A DNA stretch of 64,000 bases from Ryuthela nishihirai (lineage: Eukaryota > Arthropoda > Arachnida > Araneae > Heptathelidae), in the NCBI GenBank assembly GCA_038380435.1, contig JAWZYU010000013.1, positions 64,250,446-64,314,445 of the forward strand. Direction: 5' to 3'. Of the stretch, positions 54,434-64,000 are shown piece after piece. Each line of letters opens with the position of its first letter. Within the stretch, counting starts at the first letter, position 1. The notes below the pieces were generated by a model that did no database searches, had not been told where the DNA came from, and saw only the letters and a list, made by a program, of their open reading frames with translations. A program made the position numbers and the translations under genes.

Positions 54434-54749
54434 TCCGAGTTAGGTTTAAAATGAAAGCTCATATGAGGACCGTCGTAGACTGCTTTGAATTTTTTTCTCC
54501 CACCATTCTCCCGCCCTGAAAAAAGAGAAGGATTTCCGGCGGGAATGATGGAACTTAACAAGTTCCACCAGCATTACGAGGGGCTCAAATTAAAACTTGC
54601 GACCTGTCGCCACTGTCTTGGGCAACCTTAAACAAGACTCCAAAAGCAGGAGAGAAAAACTGTGGTCGACGTTTGTGAGTTTTACGTACTCAACAAGATT
54701 GCCGGGATCTTATTTTTCCTTGAACTGAAATTGAAAATGAAATGACTGC

Positions 54750-55150
54750 CGCTTCCATACGTTTTATGGTTTAGCAAAAAAGAAGGGAAACTGTTAGTGA
54801 GAGTTATAAACATCTTGGTGTTTTAGAATTACGCAAATTATTGGATACATTTAAACAAAAATGGGGATATTGGCAGAATTAGAAAATTTCCTGTCCCTAC
54901 GAGGTTATCTGAAAACATGTTATTAACTGAAGTACCGGTTAAGAAAAATATATTTACTAAACATTATGTTTTCTTGGTTTACAGACTGTATAATATGTTG
55001 CCCGATTATCTTAAGCTTGTACATAAAGTTAAACAGTATTCTGTTGCTTAAGAAATTGGATCGTTTATGATTTCAAAGTGTAAGACTATTAAAATGCTTC
55101 TATGTTTTTCTCAGATAATTATTAATGTTTAAAACTTAATACGACTCTAC
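54750..55150 (+). pseudogene. Possible LINE C-terminal end, weak
   Basis: The plus strand carries a peptide with FPVPTRLSENMLLTEV and YNMLPDYLKLVHKVK, reminiscent of the post-RT tail of LINE polyproteins, followed by an AT-rich stretch. No RT motif or end can be fixed, so it is a low-confidence call. Confidence 0.25.
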
Positions 55151-55464
55151 TTGTAACGTAAATTTTTATTCTTGAATGTAGACACTTTAACTATTAAAAT
55201 GTTCGTGTTATTTATCCGACAGACGATTATTAACTCGAGTGGGATATTGAATCTGTTAATTGAGTCAATGTTAATGTATTTTTCAGTATGTAATAAAACT
55301 TTATCTTATCTATCTTTTTTATTTGTAGGACGTATCTGGGATCAGAAGTATTTTTTTTAAATTTAATTTATTTATTTTTGTGATTGCTGTGATAACAGTT
55401 GCAAAATGTCATTGATAATTTTTTTTCAATTTCGTTGCTGGCACTTTTTTTTTGATTTGCGACA

Positions 55465-55660
55465 TATAGGACAGAGAAGAATCCTAGAAGCTACTCCTAG
55501 CTTTTACAGGCCTTCTCATACAAGGACATGCCCTACTAAGACCGAAGTCACTGCTGACCACTGCCTCAGTTAGAGCTACAAAGTTTGCCTTGCTGTGTTA
55601 ACACACAAAATTTGCCTTGCTGGAACAGTCGCTAGCTGCCTAGCCACTATGCCAGTTAAG
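55465..55660 (-). repeat. SINE-like family G, copy 2
   Basis: Better-preserved copy of 48300-48455. The right end, read on the minus strand, gives TTAACTGGCATAGTGGCTAG, an A-box match (TGGCATAGTGG), suggesting a tRNA-derived head. Confidence 0.65.
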
Positions 55661-55674
55661 GCATATATTCGCTT

Positions 55675-55885
55675 TATATTCCCATGTGAGAAAACAGATT
55701 TACAGAAATATATTCCCATGTGAGAAAACAGATTTGTTTTCACATGTCGATAAGGGAACATTATTTTTACTGAGGGACAATCGCAGCATATATGACAGAA
55801 TAAACCACCATGCTGGGACTCGAACCCCGGCAGTTGCAGAGTCACTGTGGGCCAATGCGATACCACTGAGCCACCGAGGCGGCAT
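55675..55885 (-). repeat. tRNA-derived SINE, family H
   Basis: On the minus strand a head with A box TGGCTCAGTGG and B box GGTTCGAGTCC spans about 55810-55882. The body includes a tandem ATTCCCATGTGAGAAAACAG duplication (55680 and 55710). Single copy in this window. Confidence 0.65.
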
Positions 55886-56156
55886 AATTTTCTTTCCTGT
55901 TCTATAAAGTAATTAAACGTTTGGACTTCGTTTTTGCTGTTGTCACAGCATCCAATTGTTGCCATGACAGCGTTGTAAAAAACATTTGTTTTGCTAAGCT
56001 TTATTTTTCATTAGGAATTATATATTGTTATGAGTTTTTGGATGAAAAGTTGAAAACAATTTAATGAATATTGTTGAAAAATTCAGATGTGGATGTATTC
56101 GATTGAGATCCTTATTTTCAGTCGTATCTTTTCACAGAACACTTATCTCAAATGTT
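55886..56156. other. AT-rich sequence, no gene seen
   Basis: Nothing recognised. Confidence 0.45.
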
Positions 56157-56705
56157 AAACTCTTTTCTGTTGTTTGACTTAGGTCACTAAATTTCCCCAA
56201 GAAGCTCCGAAGCATTTAAACTCTTTTCTGTTGTTTGACTTAGGTCACTAGATTTCTCCAAGAAGCTCCGAAGCATTTAAACTCTTTTCTGTTATTTGAC
56301 TTAGGTCAGTAGATTTCTCCAAGAAGCTCCGAAGCATTTAAACTCTTTTCTGTTATTTGACTTAGGTCAGTAGATTTCTCCAAGAAGCTCCGAAGCATTT
56401 AAACTCTTTTCTGTTGTTTGACTTAGGTCAGTAGATTTCTCCAAGAAGCTCCGAAGCATTTAAACTCTTTTCTGTTGTTTGACTTAGGTCAGTAGATTTC
56501 TCCAAGAAGCTCAGAAGCATTTAAACTCTTTTCTGTTGTTTGACTTAGGTCAGTAGATTTCTCCAAGAAGCTCCGAAGCATTTAAACTCTTTTCTGTTAT
56601 TTGACTTAGGTCAGTAGATTTCTCCAAGAAGCTCCGAAGCATTTAAACTCTTTTCTGTTATTTGACTTAGGTCAGTAGATTTCTCCAAGAAGCTCCGAAG
56701 CATTG
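56157..56705 (+). repeat. Minisatellite, 9 x 61 bp
   Basis: Nine tandem units starting at 56157 and every 61 bases after, each AAACTCTTTTCTGTT(G/A) ... TTTGACTTAGGTCA(C/G) ... GAAGCTCCGAAGCATTT. Variants (GTT/ATT, CACTA/CAGTA) fall in runs, as unequal exchange produces. Confidence 0.97.
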
Positions 56706-57012
56706 ACAATTTCCTTCCATTGATGATGACCACATTTCTCAGTCTGATGCCGAAAATTCTAATTAAACCTTGGGTGGCTATTGAATTATTACTGTCCCTG
56801 TCCTATGTAATGTAAGCGGGGAGTTAATTTTGAAGCTCTATAATAGGCCCATTTATTCCAAAAATAAAACTATATTCTTAAAGAGCCGCAAAAATAAATT
56901 ATCTGCTTAAAAGCAAAAACGTTTCTAATGAATAATGAAGTTGGGAGAAAAATATTTTTAAGAAATCAACAAAATATCTTGATTAAAGAACAAAAATCTA
57001 CATTTTGATGAG
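56706..57012. other. AT-rich sequence, no gene seen
   Basis: Nothing recognised. Confidence 0.45.
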
Positions 57013-57014
57013 TA

Positions 57015-57445
57015 CAGTCGCTCAAAAAAGTATCCGAACACTATGGCTGATTACAGAAATCAGAAAAAATATCTGGCAACGATTTTTTTAGAAATTAGTG
57101 ATCTGGCAACCTTCATGTCACGTGACACGAAGGTGCCAGATCACTGATTTCTAAAAAAATTGTTGCCAGATATTTTTTCTAAATTCTGTAATCAACCATA
57201 GTGTTCGGATACTTTTTTGAGCGCCTGTAAGTGGTCATATTATTTTGATACTAGATCGTGAGGGCTCACTCACGGAAATATTGAGCGTGTGCAGTTGCTG
57301 TACACGCTCCAGATATTTTTCCTGAATTCTGTAATCACGTTACACGAAGGTTGCCATGTCACTAATTTCTAAATAAATCGTTGCCAGATATTTTTTCTGA
57401 ATTCTGTAATCAGCCATAGTGTTCGGATACTTTTTTGAGCGACTG
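57015..57445. mobile_element. Nested-palindrome Tc1-type MITE, copy 2 (431 bp)
   Basis: Ends CAGTCGCTCAAAAAAGTATC and its complement, ending CGACTG, with TA at 57013-57014 and 57446-57447. It lacks the large central palindrome: only one GAGCGTGTGCAGTTGC...TGTACACGCTC remnant is present, the result of an internal deletion between repeated arms. Confidence 0.95.
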
Positions 57446-57447
57446 TA

Positions 57448-57884
57448 CTATGTTGATAAAATCATTCAGTTTTGCAGCTAAAAATGTTTGGTGAAAAATA
57501 GTGGAAGGAATTGATGATTAATTTTCTGCGCCGCAATTTCTTTTGCAATGAGAAGATAGTTGGACGGGATTGATCTTGTAGCTTCTAAAACAAGTGTTTT
57601 AAGCGGAAGTGGAACTGATTTTTCTAATTCTCGATTTTCAAAAACATTCGTTCGATATTTAAAGAAGTGTCGAAGTCTGAAGATTTGTATTTAACAGAAA
57701 CCTGAGAAACTGATGAAAAAATTGGCAAATATTGCATCTTTTGTGCTTTGATATACTCGAGAATGAATATGCACCTGTGGCTGCGATATCAGTTATGATA
57801 TGCACTGAGATGCCTTTCAATTATTTAATTATTTTTCTTGAAACATCCAACTGTTCTTCCTTTCATCGCACGAATATCTCACAA
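57448..57884. other. AT-rich sequence, no gene seen
   Basis: Nothing recognised. Confidence 0.45.
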
Positions 57885-58695
57885 TGAATCTCTTTTGTTG
57901 CGATCTTATGCAACCACGGCAATTCCCGGTTCCGCTTGTACAGCACTACCTGGTTATGAAAAGCCATGACCATCTAGAGCCGGGGGCAAGGAATACGCCC
58001 TATAGGCGCATCTCAACCCCAGCCTCACATGGCAGCAGTCTTATAGAAGGAAAGCTGACCACTGGAAGAAACCTTACTTTAATCTATTCCCCGGTTTGCA
58101 AATGTGCAAGGATATATAGATCCAAGCTCGATCGGCACCCGGGGTGGAGACTCTTAGTAATACCTAGACTTTTGTGAGGGCTCTGGCTTACTAATAATCA
58201 ATCCGTTCTGCCGAGCCCTCGAACAGCTCCACTGAGCTCCTGATAGGTGAGGTCTCCGACGCCGTCACCATCCGACCGGCAATCAAGCCGGCCAGCAGCA
58301 TCTTCAACCTCGGTTGGCTTCAGCAATGCTCCAGTCGGGGACCACCCCAACCGGCAAAACCTTGGCAATGCTGCAGCTGGTGCCCACTGCAGCCGGCAAA
58401 GCCTTCGCATTCTCCAGCTGGGGATCATCCCGACTGGCAAAGCCTCAGCCGGGTTGCTGGGCCCTAGGCCCCCCTCCCCCACCACCACCACCACGACAAG
58501 GTGGTCCCCTATCGGGGGGGACGAATATATCTCACAGTCACGATAATTATTATATTAATAATTTTGTCTTCTTACCCCCAACACTTCATTTTTGGATAAA
58601 TATAGAGGAAAATTGTCATTCGCCGGTGGGATCTGAACCCACAACCTCCTTGTAATATGTCAGGTGCTCTTACCACTGAGCTACCGAACAATCAT
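57885..58695 (-). repeat. Family D repeat, copy 3, with tRNA-like head
   Basis: Shares TATAGAAGGAAAGCTGACC, TTAATCTATTCCCCGG, AAGGATATATAGATCCAAG, CCCGGGGTGGAGACTCTT and the CACCACGACAAGGTGGTCCCC block with copy 2, then ends in a better-preserved tRNA-like head on the minus strand: A box TAGCTCAGTGG, B box GGTTCAGATCC. It also holds three local repeats of CCAGTCGGGGA(C/T)-type units (58320-58450). Confidence 0.75.
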
Positions 58696-58851
58696 CCTCT
58701 ATTAGTGGCTTTAAGCATTATACCATAGAATCAATCATTGTTAATGTATCTGACTATAATTGAAGACGCTGTTCCTTAAGGCACTTTCCATTTTTATCAC
58801 GCACGTTAAGGGAATGATATTTTTTTTCAAGCCAACACGCCGAGTATCAAG

Positions 58852-59240
58852 TTGGGTTTTGGGTTGTTTTACCTCTGAGCGGCACTTTTTTGCACACCAT
58901 GGGCTAAGTGGCCAGGTCACAGGGCCCCGAAGGCGCAGAGAAGGTTGGGGGATGGGACCCACTGGAATAGCTGTTGGGAGACAGATGGTAGCCTCCCGTC
59001 AAGGCCATCCAGCGTGTTCTTTAACGTGCACAGGGTATGGCTCTCCCGCACACGGGGCCACGGCTTAACGTCCCATCCGACGGACGGCGGCCTTTCCAAG
59101 CCCATCGGTGTCCCCTACTGACCGTGGGCAGGGCGAGGAATTTTTGCGGAGATAAATCTCAACGCTGACCCAGCAGGGACTCGAACCTGGGAAGTACAGA
59201 TTACGAGCCAGGCGCGCTACCGACTGAGCCACCCCCTCCC
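58852..59240 (-). repeat. Thr-type SINE, full length
   Basis: Near-consensus copy with an insertion in the tail (GTTGGGTTTTGGGTTG) and one substitution beside the B box (CAGCAGGGACTCGAACC). Confidence 0.93.
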
Positions 59241-60345
59241 CTCCTGATGGTAATATATGAGATAAATACAGAGGACAAATTTCCTCTATATTTATCTAAC
59301 GTATTACCAATCTGTGAGATCCTATTATTTCAACTTATATTTTATCTTTGTACATTAGGCAAAGCCTCACTGCCACAAAGCAGCTACCGACAGATATCCC
59401 TCAGATTGTTTCATTTCGATGCAGGAAAAACATTGGGAAACGCTCCAATGGGAGTGACCAGAATCGAATCTAGGGAGGGGAGGGCAAGGGGGACATGCCT
59501 CCCCCCCCCTCCAGTTTGAGAATGGAGGCGAAAAATTATTGAACTCGTGGACATTTCACGCATTTTTCAAAAAATATTTTGAAGATCTCTAAAACGGAAA
59601 TAAAAATGTTACACCGCAATCGAAATCCAGTCTCTTCTGCCTTCTACCCCCCCCCCCCCTCCCTGCTTTTATTATTTTCTAGATCAGAACTGGTAGTGAC
59701 GGACTCAGGTAGGGCTTTGAAAAGGGGGGGAGTAAGAGGGGAAGCAAGTGACTGGATCAAACTGGAGCGCCATTCCGGTGTAACAAATTTATCTCTGCTT
59801 TAATGGTTCCCAAGTAATATTTTGGAAAACCATGCATGTAATATATGCTTAATATTTACTATTTCTCTACTAGCATTCTGAAAGTGAAAGGCCGTAATGG
59901 CCACCTTGCCTTACGGAATATACCCTAGGAGGATTACCTTGCCTTACGGAATATATTACGGAATATACCCTAGGAGTGGCACTTTGCTTTCTGCGACTTA
60001 GCTTTCTGCGACTGCGCCAAATAGATCACGATAATTACCAAGGGACGGATTTCTTCATCTCTTCAGAAACATATCACATTTTAAAACACTGACTGGATCA
60101 GGCCTTGGCAAATTTTTAGGTAAAGGGCCGCATAGAAAATTGAAACGAAAGGACAGGGCCGCCAGAGGAATAGGCAATCAATAACGCATGTATAAACAAC
60201 AACAAAAAAAGTTGTTTACTCTTTTACAAATTTATTTTATTTGTGATCAGTAGTTCGCGGGCCTCACAAAGAGAGGTGAAGGGGTCATAGTTTATCCAGG
60301 CCTCGACTAGATCGAGAGAAAGAGTAAATTTATGAACATGTCGAT
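59241..60345. other. No gene; possible degraded hAT-like MITE
   Basis: At about 60097-60290, CAGGCCTTGGCAAATTTTTAG and GGGCCGC near the left, and GGGCCTCACAAAG and CCAGGCCTC near the right, suggest a degraded hAT-type element, without a clear duplication. TTGCCTTACGGAATATA is duplicated in tandem near 59910-59965. Confidence 0.35.
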
Positions 60346-60717
60346 GTTTTCGGGTTTACTTCTGAAAGGCACTTTTGTTACACAGAATCGGCTAACTGGC
60401 CAGGTCACAAGAACCCCAAGGTTTCAGAGGAGATTGGGAGAAGGGGAACCACTGGACAGTTGTTAGGAGATAGAAGCCTCATGTCAAGGTAATCCAGCGG
60501 GTTCTTTAACCGGGTGTAGCTCTCCTGCAGAGGTGCCACGACTTTAAGTCCTACCCAACGGACGGTAGACTTTCCGAACCCATTGATGTTCCCTTTCTCA
60601 CCGAGGACAGGGTCGGAGTTCAGTGGTCACAAATCTCAAAGTTGGAACAGGCAGGACTCGAACCTGGGAACTGCAGATTACGAGCCTGGCATGCTACCGA
60701 CTGACCCCCCCCCCCCT
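60346..60717 (-). repeat. Thr-type SINE, old diverged copy
   Basis: All family landmarks present with many substitutions: TTTACTTCTGAAAGGC, CTAACTGGCCAGGTCACA, TCAAGGTAATCCAGCGGGTT, then ACTCGAACCTGGGAAC and GCTACCGACTGA before a C run. Confidence 0.85.
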
Positions 60718-61152
60718 GGTATTACTTAAGTGGGACAGTTACACTGAACTTCCTGTTGGAAGAAAAGGGTGAAAAATTGCATTATGAATGTCTTCATTGA
60801 CTGATTAAATACTTAAAATATAAAAATATAAACAGTTTAATATTCGGTTGAATTTTTAACGGACGTTAACATTTCTGATGTCAAACTGAGGTTTAATTTT
60901 AATCTTTGGAATGATTTGTTTCATTAGAAAGACAAAAATGTTATCTGGAAGTGCAAGAAATGTTTATAACCTATTAATATAATAAAAGCAATCTTTAATA
61001 CCCTAGGAGTGGCACTTGAAAGTTTTAGCCCCCCCCCCCCCACCAAATATACTTTAAGTTCAAGACTGGTTCAAAGCTTAAACAAAATCATCCGAAAAGC
61101 AATAGTGAATAGAAACAGAGAATCATACTTTAATTCACGATTTACACATTAG
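60718..61152. other. AT-rich sequence with a C run, no gene seen
   Basis: C run at 61030-61041 following TTTTAGC. ACCCTAGGAGTGGCACTT at about 61000 also occurs near 59968. Confidence 0.4.
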
Positions 61153-61352
61153 CGACCCGTGGTCGAGTGGTTACCGCGCTTGGCTACTGATCTACGGGAC
61201 CTGGGTTCGACCCCCGGGTAAGGCATGGATGTGTGTGTTGTTTTTCTGCTGAGGTCCTGCCATCCTCTCATACCTTCTACTATGGCATATAAACTGACAG
61301 CTCCTGTCAGACCTCTGTGGCAAGCAGTTGCTTGAGAGGGTTTTTATTTTTA
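61153..61352 (+). repeat. Ser-type SINE, full length
   Basis: Full head (GTGGTCGAGTGGTTACCGCG, GGTTCGACCCCCGGG), body and AGCAGTTGCTTGAGAGGGT end. The 3' end runs almost directly into MITE copy 3. Confidence 0.93.
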
Positions 61353-61360
61353 TGCCCTGC

Positions 61361-61602
61361 TAGGTGGTCATATTATTTTGATACTAGATCGTGTGGGCTC
61401 ACTCACGGAAATATAGCGTGTGCAGTAACTGCACACTCTCCAGTTTGCTGTGAACGGTAACTGGAGCGTGTACAGTTGCTGTACACGCTCCAGATATTTT
61501 TCCTGAATTCTGTAATCACGTGACACGAAGGTTGCCAGATCATTCATTTAAAAAAAAAATCGTTGCCAGATATTTTTTCTGAATTCTGTAATCAACCATA
61601 AA
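61361..61602. mobile_element. Nested-palindrome Tc1-type MITE, copy 3 (truncated)
   Basis: Lacks the left hairpin and the right terminal repeat. It starts in the spacer (GGTGGTCATATTATTTTG) and ends after AATCAACCATA. The central palindrome is shortened (the left arm before GCAGTAACTGC is mostly deleted) but the TTG-centred 15-bp one is intact. Confidence 0.9.
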
Positions 61603-62979
61603 AAAACTAATAAAAACGTGACGCTCTTTTGATGTAACTCCAAATCAGATAAAGGGCCACACAAGAACTTAAAGCCCAAGAGTTAGAGACGGAAAAAGAT
61701 TTAAGATACAAAGTTGTAATATTCGCAGAAGAGTGATTTCGTAGAAAAAACAATTCGACAACTTCTCGAGAAGCAGACGAATTTTAGCATCCTTTCCCTT
61801 CCCGCCTTATCTTTTCAGCCGCCATTGTTCTTTCGTCTGCAGTTCTTAAAATGGAACAGGGCTTCCACTGGAGCACTCGCTCGGCTGCAGATCTCTGAAC
61901 TGACTCCATAAGGGGGGAAAGGGAGATCCCTTTTCGTTCGCTTATGACAAGACCATCTGTTTCTACGATAAGTATGGACGTATAGACTGACTGATAGAAA
62001 TGCAACTTTTTGGCGTTTCGGACTCAAATCACATCAAATCGCCGTTCTGAAACTCAGCGCCAGCCATCACAACGCTAGGTCGTTGCTCTCCCCTTTCGAT
62101 TTTTGTTCTACCCCCCCCCCCCATCTCCAACAATGCCCCCCTCCCCGAAATTTTAGGTGCCGCTCCGTTTAACTACGAAACCGAAGTCAATAAAGATCCA
62201 AGAATTGGTTAAAGGAAGGAGGGAGGACGGGGGGGGGGGTTAAAAACTGGTCTGAAGTGTTTCGACAATGCTGTACACAACGGAATGGGATGATTCTGTC
62301 CTCTGAGAGTAGAGGGAGGAGAGTGGGAGGCCTCCTGAGTGGTGGAGTCCAGGTGGCGCTGTCCTCTCTTCCTCATCTGTTTCTCCCCCCTCCCCACCAC
62401 ACATGTCAGTTGGTTGAGGTGACAAGAGAGATAAAGACAGACATAGACAAACTGAAGCAACCACTTGAAAGGGTTGGGTCAGGTTGAGGGGAGGAAGGAA
62501 GAAGGGGAGGGGCGAAGTGAAAGGGGTTTTGTTCTCTTATGTCGACCACTCGAGGCTGACAAAGGGAAGAAAAAGCCACGAAAACATCGTGAGGGATTTT
62601 TCAGGTCTGCTTGGAAGAAAAGATTAAAAGACTCACTTTGGCATTGCCGCGGGACTATTTTGAGAAGAAGTGATAAGATGACGGACTGGGATGAACTTAT
62701 TTCCGGAAATATCACGTGGTTCAATAAGAAGAAGCACAGAGAGTTCGACTGAATGTGCACGTCTTAAATACGCAAACAAGTAAGAAGGATTCGCCACCAA
62801 CCATTTCGTATTTCGATGTTTGTGTTCTTCATGAATCAATAACATAAGTAAGTTGATAAGCATTCTGTTTGTTTCGATTCTTCATAGAAAAAATCAAACT
62901 GAGTTAGCTTTCGAAGAGAAACTGCAGAGAATGGAAGTTTAAAAAATAATGCGATTATTTTTAACTGTTTTCAAATCCT
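61603..62979. other. No firm gene; G/C-tract-rich sequence
   Basis: Overlapping 70-95-codon frames lie on both strands (61784-62027 and 62209-62863) around C and G homopolymers (62110-62121, 62230-62239), with none recognised. Purine-rich tracts near 62470-62520 explain part of the openness. Confidence 0.35.
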
Positions 62980-63192
62980 TGTCCGTCCCGTGGCCGAGTG
63001 ATTAACGCACTTGGCTACTGATCTACGGCACCTGGGTTGGAGCCCCGGGTAAGGCATGGATGTTCGTGTTGTTTTCTGCTGAGGTCCTGCCATCCTCTCA
63101 GACCTTCTACTATGGCATATAAACTGACAGGCTCCTGTCAGACCTCTGTGGCAAGCAGCTGCTTGAGGGGGTATTTACTTATTTTATTTTTT
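62980..63192 (+). repeat. Ser-type SINE, full length, 12-bp target duplication
   Basis: Complete copy (A box TGGCCGAGTGATTAACGC, B box GGTTGGAGCCCC) with a TATTTACTTATTTTATTTTTT tail. Flanked by TTTTCAAATCCT at 62968-62979 and 63193-63204, which sets the tail end of this family as a (TTTA)n-like tract. Confidence 0.95.
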
Positions 63193-63488
63193 TTTTCAAA
63201 TCCTGAATGATAAAGTTTACTAAGTCTTACTGGACGTGAAGTTGTGGAGGGAATATTTTAAATTTCATACATGTTCACAGAGCACATTGATGCTCTTGCT
63301 TTAACAGTTAAACAGTGGAATTTAATTACTAAAAACTGATTTCGACAAAAATAGATGCACATGAAGATTTTTTAGCTTATATCGTACTTTGATGTGTTAG
63401 GAAAGAAAATGATACCTGCGCATTATGAATTAAATGAATTTTAAAAAAATAGTAGACAGATTTTCAGGTAAAAAAAAACTATATGGCA

Positions 63489-63917
63489 CAGTCGCTCAAA
63501 AAAGTATCACGTGACACGAAGGTTGCGAGATCACTAATTTCTAAACAAAACGTTGCAAGATATTTTTTCTGAATTCTGTAATCAACCATAGGGTTCGGAT
63601 ACTTTTTTGAGCGCCTATAGGTGGTCATATTATTTTGATACTAGATCGTGTGGGCTCACTCACGGAAATATTGAGCGTGTGCAGTTACCGTTCACAGCAA
63701 ACTGGAGCGTGTGCAGTAACTGCACACGCTCCAGTTTGCTGTGAACGGTAACTGGAGCGTGTACAGTTGCTGTACACGCTCCAGATATTTTTCCTGAATT
63801 CTGTAATCACGTGACACGATGGTTGCCAGATCACTAGTTTCTAAAAAAATTGTTGCCAGATTTGTTTTCTGAATTCTGTAATCAACAGTAGTGTTCGGAT
63901 ACTTTTTTGAGCGACTG
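63489..63917. mobile_element. Nested-palindrome Tc1-type MITE, copy 4 (429 bp)
   Basis: Starts CAGTCGCTCAAAAAAGTATC and ends GAGCGACTG before TA (63918-63919). The left flank reads CA, not TA. The left hairpin has lost one arm: GTATC jumps straight to ACGTGACACGAAGG. The central 36-bp-arm palindrome is intact, as in copy 1. Confidence 0.93.
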
Positions 63918-64000
63918 TACTATGATTACAGGGATCTTTTTCGCAAACTATTTTCCTTACGAAAACTAAAGGATAATTCTCGGAACATTTCAAGTTGAAT

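Larger units (their letters stand above)
51830..54720. repeat. Complex modular repeat array (about 150-bp modules) with two foldbacks
   Basis: Modules share CAAATG(G/A)AAGCT(T/C)(G/A)TG, an AATGTCAT(A/G)GGCTA or ACCGTCGTAAA core, a C-run and an AAAACGATTGTTCC-type end, recurring at about 51900, 52050, 52170, 52670, 52835, 52985, 53100, 53590, 53740, 53895, 54445 and 54575. A higher-order period of about 1.69 kb links 51848 with 53536 (TTGTTCCA(C/T)CAT, CGAAGGCGATGG / CGAACGCGACGG). A SINE (54052-54433) interrupts it. The small ORFs inside it are artefacts. Confidence 0.75.

Noticed and set aside
56157..56705. CRISPR array
   Set aside because: Units are contiguous tandem repeats of 61 bp with no unique spacers, in animal-type DNA.
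58198..58655. Overlapping proline-rich frames on both strands (about 100 codons each)
   Set aside because: They translate the low-complexity C/G-rich body of family D repeat copy 3.

Overview
This window looks like animal, most likely arachnid (spider-like), nuclear DNA. It is AT-rich, has almost no long intact reading frames, shows eukaryotic splice signals, and is packed with tRNA-derived SINEs, LINE remnants, Tc1/hAT-type DNA transposons, foldbacks and minisatellites. The taxon is an inference from element content and two protein fragments; no database search was possible.

Two stretches look like real protein-coding exons. (1) At 2742-3513 (+) is an intact 256-codon terminal exon with a splice acceptor in front and an AATAAA behind; it resembles the C-terminal part of a P-element/THAP9-like transposase. 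(2) At 31559-31829 (+) is the first coding exon of a BMP/TGF-beta ligand: signal peptide, early propeptide with the conserved PPPYM...LYNRY and ANTVRSF motifs, then a consensus donor. No mature cystine-knot domain was found downstream, so if this gene is intact the remaining ~32 kb is part of its first intron.

Layout. 1-1.9 kb: two diverged copies of an LTR-like repeat around a possible exon. 2.7-3.6 kb: transposase-like exon. 3.7-6.4 kb: Ser-type and Thr-type SINEs. 6.4-9 kb: AT-rich, no genes. 9-11.5 kb: LTR-like fragment, SINEs, GC-rich island. 12-14.4 kb: C-rich repeat, SINEs, and a chimeric SINE/LTR insertion. 14.4-17.1 kb: minus-strand LINE carrying a cysteine-rich pseudogene and a 5'-truncated SINE. 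17.1-21 kb: minus-strand RTE-type retrotransposon hit by a hAT MITE. 23-26.2 kb: SINEs and a decayed Tc1 transposase. 26.9-30.7 kb: direct repeats and nested SINEs. 31-31.9 kb: BMP first exon and GC-rich 5' region. 32-37.1 kb: hAT MITE and SINEs. 37.3-40.9 kb: plus-strand RTE copy. 41.1-42.4 kb: a three-level SINE nest with a 111-bp templated insertion. 43.7-44.3 kb: Tc1 deletion derivative. 45-47.5 kb: minisatellites. 48.6-54.7 kb: foldbacks, a long inverted repeat, a palindromic MITE and a complex modular array. 55-64 kb: more SINEs, a 61-bp minisatellite and three further palindromic MITE copies.

The elements date each other. The two RTE copies serve as each other's empty site, a repeat copy supplies the empty site for the palindromic MITE, and perfect 8-14 bp target duplications mark many young Thr-type SINEs. 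The most unusual items are the nested-palindrome MITE family, the 51.8-54.7 kb array with two internal foldbacks, the ~570-bp inverted repeat at 49.1-49.7 kb and the templated insertion in the SINE nest.
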